DNA of 43,289 nt from Bacillota bacterium (GCA_023429995.1 JAEZCE010000092.1:1-43289); one strand, 5' to 3'. Shown: positions 15,773-24,283, numbered from the stretch's first letter. Notes: generated from the letters alone by a model not told the origin. A program made the numbers and translations.

Positions 15773-16969
15773 CTATAGAAGATATTTTTCTACAACCATG
15801 ACGGCGGCTCCCAAGGCGATGGCATCTTCTCCAAAATAACCGCCTTTGCTGAAAACGATAGGGTTGGATTCCTGATCATATAATCTTTTGATTGCTGTTT
15901 CACTGGCAATACCATAGAAAAGTTCCGAACAACTGATTAATGGACCGCTGAGAATTATCAAGTTCGGATCCAGGAGATTAATATAGTTGGCAAGTCCGAC
16001 TCCAAAAATAGCAGCGGCATTGGTAATAATTTCCCGGGTCAACAGATCATGATCTTCAGCAGCCCTGCAAATATCGGTATAATCAGTTTCCGAAAGCGGT
16101 TTAGCGATGAGTGTGGAACGGCCTTGCTTCAAGGCAGCCTTATACTTTTTCCCAATCGCATAAATGGAGGAATAACAATCAATACAACCGTAATTTCCGC
16201 AATTGCAAGCTTCTCCATCCACATTAATGACCATATGCCCGAATGCATCCTCGGCGTCATTAATCGACCGGACTATGGCGCCTGCTGAAATTGCTCCGGT
16301 CCTGATTCCCGTACTGCAATTAAAATAAGCAATATTGTGATATCCTTTTCCTGCGCCGAAATTGTACTCAGCCAGAATGGCCGTATTGGCGCCGTTATCC
16401 ATGATGACCGGCAGATTTAATGCTTCTTCCATTTGTTTTTTCATGGGAAACCCGGTCCACCCATCACAGGCAAAGAACTTAGGCCGGAGCATGATTCCGG
16501 AAAACCGGTCCAGCGGTCCCACGGTTCCAACCCCGGCGCCTAAAAATTTTTCTTTTTCAATTCCAAGTTCATTCAAAACCTCTTGAAACATGGCCGCAAT
16601 TGTTTGAATGGTTTTTTCAGGGGTGAAAGTATTATCCATCGCAAAAGTCTTATTGCATAAAATATTCATTTTGGCGTCGGCGATAATGATTTTTGTATAA
16701 AGCCTGGAAATATCGATTCCCAACACATAAAAACACTTTTTATCCAAATCATACAACAGCGGCTTTCGTCCTCCGGACGACTCGCCAATGCCGACTTCAG
16801 CGATAAACTTTTCACGCTCGAGGGGATCCATGATCCGATTGAGCGCGGTAAAATTAATTTTCAATATTTCCAGTAAGCCGTTTTTCGTTAACGGACCCGT
16901 TTTTTGCAATAAACCGAAGACTTGTTTGCCCTCTTTGCTGATATGCGTTAATGTATCTTTGATATCCAT
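15773..16969 (-). CDS. ROK-family transcriptional regulator
   Basis: 398 residues. An N-terminal winged-helix part (about 10-60) precedes a ROK sugar-kinase-like domain (about 80-395). The zinc motif CNCGNYGCID (C255, C257, C262) and the partner histidine (H245) are present. The usual kinase motif NDAN reads NGAN here (G193 replaces the catalytic Asp) and the ATP loop is degenerate, so it is probably a sugar-sensing repressor without kinase activity (XylR/NagC/Mlc type). Its two likely promoters are each covered by a TTGAC-N5-GTCAA palindrome, which points to autoregulation. The sugar ligand is unknown. Confidence 0.88.
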   Translation of the reverse strand: MDIKDTLTHISKEGKQVFGLLQKTGPLTKNGLLEILKINFTALNRIMDPLEREKFIAEVGIGESSGGRKPLLYDLDKKCFYVLGIDISRLYTKIIIADAKMNILCNKTFAMDNTFTPEKTIQTIAAMFQEVLNELGIEKEKFLGAGVGTVGPLDRFSGIMLRPKFFACDGWTGFPMKKQMEEALNLPVIMDNGANTAILAEYNFGAGKGYHNIAYFNCSTGIRTGAISAGAIVRSINDAEDAFGHMVINVDGEACNCGNYGCIDCYSSIYAIGKKYKAALKQGRSTLIAKPLSETDYTDICRAAEDHDLLTREIITNAAAIFGVGLANYINLLDPNLIILSGPLISCSELFYGIASETAIKRLYDQESNPIVFSKGGYFGEDAIALGAAVMVVEKYLL

Positions 16970-17010
16970 CGTTACCCTATCTCAATTCACTCAATTTATC
17001 TTTTCAGCCT

Positions 17011-17040
17011 ATTATCGATTCTTGCTTGACATTCCGTCAA
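17011..17040 (-). promoter_or_regulatory. Proximal ROK promoter with palindromic operator
   Basis: On the minus strand TTGACG (17040-17035), 18-base spacer, GATAAT (17016-17011). The 15-bp palindrome TTGACATTCCGTCAA (17026-17040) covers the -35 element. The start codon is about 40 bases downstream. Confidence 0.65.
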
Positions 17041-17075
17041 TACGAGTATGGGGATTGAACCAAAGTTTGTGAAAC

Positions 17076-17107
17076 TGGAAAATCAGGGTATCCCCTGATT
17101 TTCAGTC
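17076..17107. other. Hairpin in the ROK leader
   Basis: An imperfect inverted repeat, ACTGGAAAATCAGGG against CCCCTGATTTTCAGT, between the two promoters. It lacks a T run, so it is not a clear terminator; it would lie in the transcript from the distal promoter. Confidence 0.4.
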
Positions 17108-17176
17108 TCACACATCTATAAAGGAGGTTTGGGAAAACTTTAATCAATCCAAATATCGCTTGGATGATTCAATTTA

Positions 17177-17204
17177 ATTATAACTCTTTTTGACATTTTG
17201 TCAA
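17177..17204 (-). promoter_or_regulatory. Distal ROK promoter with palindromic operator
   Basis: On the minus strand a consensus TTGACA (17204-17199), a 16-base spacer and a consensus TATAAT (17182-17177). The palindrome TTGACATTTTGTCAA (17190-17204) overlaps the -35 and differs from the proximal one only in the two central bases. It lies just past the end of the ClC gene. Confidence 0.75.
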
Positions 17205-17220
17205 TAAGTTAATTGGCTTT

Positions 17221-18573
17221 TCATTTTTCCTGCTTGCTTTGGGATGCGCCGGAAAAAATTTTTTTAACCCTATAAATAAGTTTTCCCGGCTTATTTTCTA
17301 CAACGACTCCATCAATGCTTTCAAATTCTTTCATTAATGGCGCACTGATGGACGAGCTTTTGGTAACCCCCAAAAGTTGGCTTGCATATACGCTGCGGTG
17401 ACCGGCGGCAATATAACTGACTACACAGGCAATCGCAGCGTAAGAACCAATTTGAGGGCCAAACATTTCAATCGCCATGACTGAAGCGGCAATCGGTGTG
17501 TTCGCAGCGCCGGCCAAGAGGGCAACAAGGCCAATGGCTGCAAAAACCGAAGGGTTTAAATAAAAAATATGGGCAAATGTACTACCGGCCGTGGTTCCAA
17601 TAAAAAATATCGGAGTCAGGATGCCGCCGCTACCACCCATACTCAGCGTAATTGAAGTAAAAATTGTCTTCCATATAAAAGCCAGGGGTGGAATTTGAGC
17701 GCCACCGATTGCAGCTTGGATGGTATCGATTCCCAAACCCAGATAGCGCTTCGACAATAGAAAAGCCAATATTACCAGGGCGGTTCCACCGATAAGCCCT
17801 TTAAGAGGTTTCCAAATCTTCAGTTTTTTGGATGCCCGTTCAAACAACTTCAGTGTTTCAACGAGCAAAATAGCGATCAAACCAAAGTAAAGTCCGCTTA
17901 ATAATACTTCCAAAAACAATGTCTGGGAAAACTTTCCCAAATGAATCGACTGATGAAAATAGGACAAACCGAAAAACTTGGCAACTTGATAACTGACAAT
18001 AGCCGCCATGAGCGAAGGAAAAAACATCTCCTGCAATATTTTCCCCAAAACCAGGACCTCTACCGCAAATAAGGCTCCAGCAATCGGCGTTCCGAAAACC
18101 GTTGCGAAACCGGCGCTGATACCACAAACAACCAATTTTTTGCGATCTTCCTTGGTCAATTTAAATCCATCCCCCAACGCAGAAGCCATCCCGGCCCCGA
18201 TTTGCGCGCTAGGTCCTTCCTTACCGGCCGAACCGCCTCCGGTTATTGTAATGACGGTCGCTATTAATTTAACCGGAACTACCGCCAACTTGATTTTACC
18301 CCACCGTTTGTGGATGGCTTCAATCACTTTTTCCGTTCCGTGGCCTTCGGCATCCGGAGCCAGATATTGAATCATCAAACTACTTAAAAACAAGGCCAAT
18401 GGCAAAAACAGGAAATAATATCCATAAGACCCGGACCATACTGTACTCCAACCCAGAATTTTTAAAAACAAGGTACATGAAAGTCCTACAACGATCCCAG
18501 TAAGTATCGATAGGACGGCCCACTTAATAATACTGATAAAAAGCACTGTTTCTTCGACAAACCTTTTTTGCAA
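17221..18573 (-). CDS. ClC-family chloride channel/transporter
   Basis: 450 residues with about ten hydrophobic segments. The selectivity motif GSAGKEGPSAQIG contains the gating glutamate (E119), and the second ion-pathway motif GGSGGILTPIFF is present. The conserved gating Glu is compatible with Cl-/H+ exchange, but channel and transporter cannot be separated from this alone. The C-terminus is short, without CBS domains. TTG start at 18573 follows AAGGTGG with 6 bases. Its promoter is visible at 18645-18673. Confidence 0.92.
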   Translation of the reverse strand: MQKRFVEETVLFISIIKWAVLSILTGIVVGLSCTLFLKILGWSTVWSGSYGYYFLFLPLALFLSSLMIQYLAPDAEGHGTEKVIEAIHKRWGKIKLAVVPVKLIATVITITGGGSAGKEGPSAQIGAGMASALGDGFKLTKEDRKKLVVCGISAGFATVFGTPIAGALFAVEVLVLGKILQEMFFPSLMAAIVSYQVAKFFGLSYFHQSIHLGKFSQTLFLEVLLSGLYFGLIAILLVETLKLFERASKKLKIWKPLKGLIGGTALVILAFLLSKRYLGLGIDTIQAAIGGAQIPPLAFIWKTIFTSITLSMGGSGGILTPIFFIGTTAGSTFAHIFYLNPSVFAAIGLVALLAGAANTPIAASVMAIEMFGPQIGSYAAIACVVSYIAAGHRSVYASQLLGVTKSSSISAPLMKEFESIDGVVVENKPGKLIYRVKKIFSGASQSKQEK

Positions 18574-18644
18574 AATAGTCCACCTTCTCTAATGATTTTG
18601 GATTCCGGGATAATCATTTTTTGGGGTTGGAATACCCATAAGAT

Positions 18645-18673
18645 ATAGTATCCACTTTATAACGGCATGTCAA
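18645..18673 (-). promoter_or_regulatory. Promoter of the ClC gene
   Basis: On the minus strand TTGACA (18673-18668), 17-base spacer, TACTAT (18650-18645), about 70 bases upstream of the TTG start. Same sequence pattern as the arsR promoter. Confidence 0.8.
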
Positions 18674-18929
18674 TAAGTTCCAAACAAATTTCCAAAATTC
18701 ACCCTTTCGAAAACTCCTCATCTTGGTCCGTACGCCTTTCACAATTATTTTATATTGACGAGGACATAGATGGTTTTAAAATGAAAGAAATTTTCCCGAA
18801 AAGCCGGACCAAGGAAATAGAAAAAGTAACCGAGCCTCACTCTTCGATGAGGACGATATCTATGAAATTGTAAAAACCGACTATGAAAACAATATACTCT
18901 GGTTACGCCGTGTTTTAACCCGATCCTGA
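18667..18929 (+). pseudogene. Degraded copy of the small acidic protein gene at 3816
   Basis: Read with one missing base near 18834-18843, this stretch encodes a relative of the 3816-4076 product: a Trp followed 16 residues later by DGFKM, then an acidic run LFDEDD, then YEIVKTDYENNILWL. The corresponding parts of the intact protein are W...RGFKM, ELYDDD and YKVVKVDYKNTLIWL. The unshifted frame stops early after 68 residues. There is no ribosome binding site, and the presumed start overlaps the ClC promoter. I read it as a decayed paralogue. A sequencing error could also explain the shift but not the missing start signals. Confidence 0.65.
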
Positions 18930-19371
18930 ACCTACATTTAAAGACAGTATGTCTCCAATTACAAATCATTTTCTTGATCCATCTTTAGAAGCCATCTCCC
19001 ACTTTGATAAGGGACGATTGGAAAAACAAAAAAGCGAGCCGGTTGGACTCGCCATCTATTCTAAAGGGAATCAATATCAATATCATAAGGTCATCCACCC
19101 CAGCATGCCGGGGCACTTGAGGATGAAAATGAGATATTTATTCTCCCGCAGAGGCGTCAGCACCTTTTGGCGCTGCAGGCGAAGAGGTTGTTTTTCGTCT
19201 TTTCTCTGCGTCTCCGCGCCTTGGCGGGAGAATAAATGTTTTAGGCTTCGAAGTAATATGACAGCCCTTCAAACGGGCTGTCATAAGAATCAATGAAAAT
19301 AAATCGCGCCGAAGGATACACCCTAAACCGGTGAAGTATTAGTCCAGTAATCCATTACCCTCAGCCCTTGC
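18930..19371. other. Non-coding stretch with inverted repeats
   Basis: No convincing gene. A 14-bp perfect inverted repeat, ATTTATTCTCCCGC (19136-19149) and GCGGGAGAATAAAT (19224-19237), encloses a GC-rich segment of the kind often seen as an intergenic repeat. A perfect hairpin, ATGACAGCCC TTCAAAC GGGCTGTCAT, lies at 19258-19284 and shares its stem with the terminator at 8.5 kb. It could end transcripts of the minus-strand gene at 19372, although the T run is poor. An open frame of 115 codons spans this region but has no supporting signals. Confidence 0.6.
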
Positions 19372-19710
19372 TTAATACCCACCCTGTGATGGGCATGAAG
19401 GACCCTGCGGGGTCATAAAGCCTGATCCCCCTCCTCCGGGACAAACAGGGCCTTGGGGAGTCATATAACACGACTCACCGCCTCCTCCTCCGGGACAAAC
19501 AGGACCTTGCGGAGTCATATAACACGACCCGCCGTCCGGTTGCTGTTCCGCCCTATAACCATAGGGATAACCGCCCCAAGGATAGCCGCCGTATGGATAA
19601 CCACCATAGGGATAGCCGCCATAGCCATAACCATAGCCATAGGGGCGACGGTAATAGGGCCTAAATCTTCTATATTGTTCCGAATATACTTGATCCGGCT
19701 GTAAAGACAT
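19372..19710 (-). CDS. Gly/Tyr-rich repeat protein with Cys-containing repeats
   Basis: About 112 residues. ATG at 19710 follows GGGAG with 8 bases. No signal peptide. An Arg/Tyr-rich N-terminus (QYRRFRPYYRRPYGYGYG) leads into GGYPYGG repeats (about 28-52). Three units of the type SCYMTPQGPVCPGGGG follow, each about 17 residues; the third lacks the first Cys. Compositions like this occur in spore coat or other structural proteins of Bacillota, but no family is recognised and that role is a guess. The repeats look recently duplicated. Confidence 0.65.
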   Translation of the reverse strand: MSLQPDQVYSEQYRRFRPYYRRPYGYGYGYGGYPYGGYPYGGYPWGGYPYGYRAEQQPDGGSCYMTPQGPVCPGGGGGESCYMTPQGPVCPGGGGSGFMTPQGPSCPSQGGY

Positions 19711-20103
19711 TGTTTTCACTCCCTTAATTTGTCTTAAGGCTATTGAATACTATATTCTATTAAAATATATTGAAGCGGCTTTAACCCAAAGGCACAAATA
19801 TAGGTATCGTAAAGCATGAGTTGTTCATCCTAAAATACAAGATGCCTATTTAACCTCTCCCTCGGTCCCTCTCCGACAATGCGGTTCAAGGAAGCGGGTT
19901 CAACGGCGAGGGATGATTGAGCCGAAAACCGGGTCTTTTTAAGGCTGAATCTTGTAGCCCAAAAGATTGGCCCGAGTTTCCAGCGATTCACCTTTCCCCG
20001 GCTGAATACTCATCTCTGAGAAACTTCGTCGGGGAGAGGATGGGAGAGAGGTCGGCAGTTTGGCCTCTCCGATTTTCATAAAAAGTAGTGACCCAATCAC
20101 GCG
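19711..20103. other. Intergenic region with an imperfect inverted repeat
   Basis: No gene seen. CCTCTCCCTCGGTCCCTCTC at about 19854-19877 is mirrored by GTCGGGGAGAGGATGGGAGA at about 20028-20051, giving a roughly 200-bp element with imperfect inverted ends, similar in style to the intergenic repeat at 23.7 kb. It lies between the Gly/Tyr-rich gene and the beta-barrel remnant. Confidence 0.5.
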
Positions 20104-20394
20104 CTAAAACACAACTGCGACTCCAAAAATACTTAGTCTGTCTTTCCCGCTGCTATTTTCATGATAATCATACCGGTAGGAGACTCCAATGTTTTTGGTC
20201 AAAAAAACATTCTCCATGGCCGATTTCTTCCAATAACTTTCTCCATCCAAAAATGTAATACCCGGTTTGGCTTCTATCTGGAGAAAATGTTGGAAATTCA
20301 TTTTTAAATTCATCCCGGCGATCCAGGAATACTGATCATCTTCAATTTCGGTTGTTGTTGCACTGGCGTGAGGATAATTCGGCTTGTTCTCCGT
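20104..20394 (-). pseudogene. C-terminal remnant of an outer-membrane beta-barrel-like protein (DUF481-like)
   Basis: An open frame of about 96 codons without a start: it begins after a TGA at 20395-20397. Alternating polar/hydrophobic strands (SWIAGMNLKMNF, FLQIEAKPGITF, NIGVSYRYDYHENSS, RLSIFGVAVVF) end in a terminal Phe, the usual C-terminal signature of outer-membrane barrels. The YRYDY followed by a final strand resembles the end of DUF481/YdiY-like proteins. The N-terminal two thirds are missing, replaced upstream by the M23 gene, so this is a truncated remnant. The family assignment is by resemblance only. Confidence 0.5.
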
Positions 20395-20447
20395 TCAATT
20401 TCGATCCATTCTTTTATAAAATAACCGTTACTTTTAAATTATGTATA

Positions 20448-21623
20448 TTATGGCAAAAAACTCATCGGGTTTACGGTCGTTCCGTTGCGCCGCACTTCAA
20501 AGTGGACATGCGGTCCAGTGGCCAAACCGGTGCTTCCCGCTAAAGCAATGACTTGTCCTTGAGAAACTTTGTCCCCTTCTTTCACTAATAACCGGGAATT
20601 ATGTCCGTAACAAGTGGCCAATCCGTTTCCATGGTCAATCGCAATAAAATTACCATATCCGCCTTGCCAGCCGCTTACGGCTACGACTCCGGCATCAGCG
20701 GCCCGAACGGAAGCGCCGAAAGGAACCGCTATATCAATTCCACTATGAAATATCTTTTTTTTCAGGATCGGGTGAAGGCGCCATCCAAAGGGTGATGAAA
20801 TAGGCCCCCGCACCGGCCAGATAAACCTACCATTGCCCAAAGCCACCGGATTTGAATTTTGTTTCCGGCGCAGCTCCGCTTCAATCTGCCGTGAAGTCTC
20901 TTCAAACTCTTGGAGCGCTTTTTCAAGTTTACGTCGGTTGGATTGAATATTATTTAATTCCCGTTTGGTCGTTCCGACTTGGGCCGTCACTTTTTGTTGC
21001 TCTTTGGCCAGTTTGTTTTGTAATCCCAGGGTTTGGTTATACTCCGATTCCACCTGGGCCTTTTTATTCTGAATCACCACCGTTTGCTGGCGGACGATAA
21101 TCTGGGTTTGTTTGATATGATCAATTCGGCGCAAGTTGTCGCGAATAAAAAAACTGAGCATATCGAATTTTGCTACAAAATCGGCAAAATTGCTCGAGAT
21201 AAATATTAAATCCCAATAAGTCTGGGGGCCGCTCTTATAAATTGCAACCAAACGCCGGTTGAGCAAGTCCCGTTGTTCTTGGAGATTGGACTCTAAGATC
21301 TCAAAATTACTTTGGAGTTTAAAAAGTTCTTGCCGGGTTGCGTTTACTTTGTTCTCTGCAACTCCCAAGGCATGTTGGATTTGTTGGTAATTATCCTCCA
21401 ATTGGCTCAGCTTTTGTTGTTGGGTCAATAAGTTGTTTAATACCGACTTTTCCCGTTTTTTTTGGTTAGATATTTCTTGCCTTGTCTTTTGAATCATTTG
21501 TTTTAATGCGCCGGGATCGGTAATAGGTGCGCCTTCAACCGTTAAAGGGCGCGTGCACAGAAAAACGTTGATCACCATGAAAATCAATACAAACAGACCT
21601 AAACAACGATGAAATGGTTGCAT
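20448..21623 (-). CDS. Exported coiled-coil M23 peptidase (EnvC-like layout)
   Basis: About 391 residues from the ATG at 21623 (AGAGGTG upstream; the frame opens earlier). A signal/anchor helix lies at about 8-25. A long coiled coil follows (about 38-262, rich in Q/K/E/L) with a hinge YKSGPQTYWDLIFISSNFADF typical of EnvC/CwlO-type stalks, then a C-terminal M23 domain (about 275-391). Zinc ligands: FHSGID (H-x3-D) and GPHVHFEV (H-x-H). It should cut, or activate the cutting of, peptidoglycan during growth or division. Confidence 0.9.
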   Translation of the reverse strand: MQPFHRCLGLFVLIFMVINVFLCTRPLTVEGAPITDPGALKQMIQKTRQEISNQKKREKSVLNNLLTQQQKLSQLEDNYQQIQHALGVAENKVNATRQELFKLQSNFEILESNLQEQRDLLNRRLVAIYKSGPQTYWDLIFISSNFADFVAKFDMLSFFIRDNLRRIDHIKQTQIIVRQQTVVIQNKKAQVESEYNQTLGLQNKLAKEQQKVTAQVGTTKRELNNIQSNRRKLEKALQEFEETSRQIEAELRRKQNSNPVALGNGRFIWPVRGPISSPFGWRLHPILKKKIFHSGIDIAVPFGASVRAADAGVVAVSGWQGGYGNFIAIDHGNGLATCYGHNSRLLVKEGDKVSQGQVIALAGSTGLATGPHVHFEVRRNGTTVNPMSFLP

Positions 21624-21753
21624 TAAGATGGGACACCTCTTGCAAGAATCATTCGTGATCAAGGGGATATATCCTTCAAAACAAATGGAAATATCGATCC
21701 ATCCATATTGTGTTAAGCAACTTCTTGCCCCTTGGCGAACAACCCAAACAGTC

Positions 21754-22923
21754 TTACCGTTTTTTGATACTCCAAAAGATGGTAAATAATATAGTACAAA
21801 TAATCAAGGCAATGCATGAAAAAATGAAAAATGCATCGTAGCTACGACCTGTTGCGGGCAATAGACTTAAGGATATGCATCCGAATATCATTCCAATACT
21901 ATTGGCAGTGCTCAAAAAGCCCATTGTAACGCCCATTCCTGTTTTACGGCCGACAATCACCGATAATGCGGATGTTCCGGACAGTAAGGCGGCGGAGCCC
22001 AACGAAAGAATGAACATAGCGGCAACAATAATCCCTATGCTTTGTGTTAAGGGGAAAATCAACAGAGCAAGCGCTGTAACGATACCCGATAACCATGTAA
22101 TGATGAATTTATCATACCTGTCAATTAACTTTCCGAAAGGAATTTGGAAAATCCCGGAGAGTACATTATAAATTGCTATGATTGAACCCGTCAGCACTAA
22201 ATCAATACCCTTCCCTTTTAAAAAAGGAATCAGGAAAAACCCTATCAAGCTTGAAATTATTGATAATGCGATGTTTGCCATACTTAATGCCATTAACTCC
22301 GGATTCCGAAGTAATTGTATTGAACGGACATTCTGATTTTTTACAACACCATCCTTATCATATTGCCCGGACTCATCCTTTTGCTCATTTTCAAAAAACA
22401 GTAAAATCAACAATGCGATTGTTGCCAACACAAATAGTGTTACGAATGTTGCTCTGTAATGAAAGAATCCTGCTATGATTGTGGAAATGAAGGGCCCGAT
22501 ACCGCTTGCCAGTAATACACAAGCGTTATATATTGCAACATATCTGCCTTCCTCACTCTTTGGGGCTGCCTGCCCCATATATGCCATACCCATCGGCAGC
22601 ATCATGGCGGAAGCCAACCCATGCAATAGCCGTGCAAAAATCAGGGAATAAATATTGATTGAAAACCAATAAGCGATTGCGATGATAGGGTATAGCATCA
22701 AACTATATTTTAAAACTGTTAATACCCCCCTTTTATCCGCCAGTCTTCCAACTGGTGTTCCGACAAAAAGCCGCACTCCATACATGCTTCCGGATAGTAT
22801 TCCAATCTGAAACCAAGTAGCTCCTATTTCCTGAGCATAGGGTGTAAGGATGGTACCGGAGATAAAAGTACCCGTAACCAGCAAAAACACGGCGCCAATA
22901 ACAAAAAATAACGATCTGGACAT
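21754..22923 (-). CDS. MFS transporter
   Basis: 389 residues, twelve hydrophobic segments. The MFS loop motif GRLADKRG (about residues 59-66) and the second-half counterpart GKLIDRYDK are visible. No substrate can be assigned; the size and the early FISGTILTPYAQ segment fit drug/sugar efflux-type carriers. It stands alone on the minus strand, with an AT-rich 340-bp gap upstream separating it from the divergent HU gene. Confidence 0.88.
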   Translation of the reverse strand: MSRSLFFVIGAVFLLVTGTFISGTILTPYAQEIGATWFQIGILSGSMYGVRLFVGTPVGRLADKRGVLTVLKYSLMLYPIIAIAYWFSINIYSLIFARLLHGLASAMMLPMGMAYMGQAAPKSEEGRYVAIYNACVLLASGIGPFISTIIAGFFHYRATFVTLFVLATIALLILLFFENEQKDESGQYDKDGVVKNQNVRSIQLLRNPELMALSMANIALSIISSLIGFFLIPFLKGKGIDLVLTGSIIAIYNVLSGIFQIPFGKLIDRYDKFIITWLSGIVTALALLIFPLTQSIGIIVAAMFILSLGSAALLSGTSALSVIVGRKTGMGVTMGFLSTANSIGMIFGCISLSLLPATGRSYDAFFIFSCIALIICTILFTIFWSIKKR

Positions 22924-23264
22924 AAATTCTTCAGCCTCACCATTTTAAAATCAAAACTTTTGTTTTAAGCAACATAATGTTTCCAAACTAAACTACACCG
23001 ATAACTGCAAACTGCGGTGAACGAATTCCCGAAAAGAATATCCGTGAGAATTATTCCATATCTTTCAAGCAAAAACAGGCATATCCTCTTTCAATTGACG
23101 ATGTTCTTATGCCGTAATGAAGTTTAGGTTTATTTAAATTCAAATGGTACACAATAAAAAAACCATAAAGACTACAGAAATATTTGCCGAATAATTACAT
23201 AGTAAGGGCAAGAATAATACTACCAAGATGTTAATCGATCTAAAATTTACAAGGAGGCGTTATT
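22924..23264. other. AT-rich intergenic region between MFS and HU genes
   Basis: No gene. It must hold divergent promoters for the MFS and HU genes, but I see no convincing -35/-10 pair. The HU ribosome binding site (AAGGAGGCG) lies at 23251-23259. Confidence 0.4.
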
Positions 23265-23543
23265 TTGACCAAAACAGAACTCATCGAAAAGGTAGCCAAA
23301 GACACCAAACTCACCAAAAAGGATTCCAACCAAGCCATTGATGCCATCATCAAAGCCATCAGCGGCGCGCTCGCCAAAGGCGACAAAGTTACTTTAGTTG
23401 GTTTTGGAAGTTTTGATGTGAGAAAACGGGCCGCCCGGAAGGGTCGCAACCCTCAAACCGGCAAGGAAATCAGCATTGCCGCCCGCAAAGTACCGGTATT
23501 CAAAGCCGGAAAAGCATTAAAAGATGCTGTAGGAAAAAAATGA
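23265..23543 (+). CDS. hup: HU-family DNA-binding protein
   Basis: 92 residues. TTG start at 23265 with AAGGAGG 7-8 bases upstream. It has the classic HU/IHF fold pattern: MTKTELIEKVA at the N-terminus, VTLVGFGSFDVRKRAARKGRNPQTG in the beta-arm, and VPVFKAGKALKDAV at the C-terminus. Nucleoid protein bending and compacting DNA. A strong terminator follows. Confidence 0.96.
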   Translation: MTKTELIEKVAKDTKLTKKDSNQAIDAIIKAISGALAKGDKVTLVGFGSFDVRKRAARKGRNPQTGKEISIAARKVPVFKAGKALKDAVGKK

Positions 23544-23548
23544 AAAAA

Positions 23549-23590
23549 TTAACCCGCCCTGGAATGAATCATAGGGCGGGTAATTTTTTT
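23549..23590 (+). terminator. Rho-independent terminator of hup
   Basis: ACCCGCCCT (23552-23560) pairs perfectly with AGGGCGGGT (23573-23581), followed by AATTTTTTT. Confidence 0.92.
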
Positions 23591-23723
23591 GCTCCCCCCT
23601 GTGTTTCATTTCATCAAACATTTTTTCCGTTTTTCCCTTGGGTGATTGCATTTCTCCAAACATTATCGCTATCCGTAAAAACCAATTAAAGTTGACAGCC
23701 AAAAATTAAAATGTAAGGCGAAT

Positions 23724-24002
23724 CAAGTTGCCTATTTCACCTAACCCCTCAATCCCCTTCCCTCCTTCAAGAAGCTACCATCTGGGACAGGGAAGGAGAG
23801 CCTTTGAGAGTGATAATAAGCCTGCATCAGGAATATGTAGTTTTACAAAATATTCACAAAATAAGGCTAAAGAAAAATTTGATTTGATTATTGGGACCAT
23901 GTAGGAAAATATCGAATTGAGTCATCCCTTCCCAGTCCCAGATTTCAGCGGACTGAAGGAGGGAAGAAACCTCGCGTTCTTGAACGCGCGGGTTAGGTGA
24001 AA
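23724..24002. mobile_element. MITE-like inverted-repeat element, copy 2
   Basis: The left end (23724-23864) matches bases 1-141 of the window. Inverted ends: TTCACCTAACCC (23736-23747) mirrors GGGTTAGGTGAA (23990-24001), and CTTCCCTCCTTCA (23757-23769) mirrors TGAAGGAGGGAAG (23954-23966). The element is about 280 bp, has no coding frame, and looks like a non-autonomous transposon or a folded intergenic repeat. No clear target-site duplication is seen. Confidence 0.65.
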
Positions 24003-24153
24003 TTAACATCAGGATCTCTTTCATCTTACTTTAAAATCTTTACTTTTAGCTTTTCTATTCTTCTTTTTGAGATACGAAAGTTGCGCTTCTAAATAATAAA
24101 TATTTTGAATGCCTGACCACGCATGGTTAAACTATACCACGGCCTAACGAAAA

Positions 24154-24283
24154 GGACTTAAACGGGATTAACAGGATTTTATGGATTTACTGGATTTTTT
24201 AATACCCCTATAAATTATCTGTTCTTGCAGCCCAATTTTACCAGGTCATAATCCCGTGAATCCTGTCTCCGTTACCTTTTTTA
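24154..24283. repeat. Second intergenic repeat (GGATT/AATCC family)
   Basis: Contains GGGATTAACAGGATT, a GGATTTACTGGATT, and then the reverse-sense AATCCCGTGAATCCTGTC. The last 24 bases (24259-24282) are identical to 191-214. The same arrangement, a MITE-like copy followed by this repeat, therefore occurs at both ends of the left half. Confidence 0.6.

Noticed and set aside
17117..17131. AAAGGAGGT-like ribosome binding site on the plus strand
   Set aside because: Only a 9-codon frame follows (ATG near 17164), too far away and too short to support a gene.
18949..19296. 115-codon plus-strand open frame
   Set aside because: It runs through a 14-bp inverted repeat and a hairpin, has no ribosome binding site and reads as random sequence.
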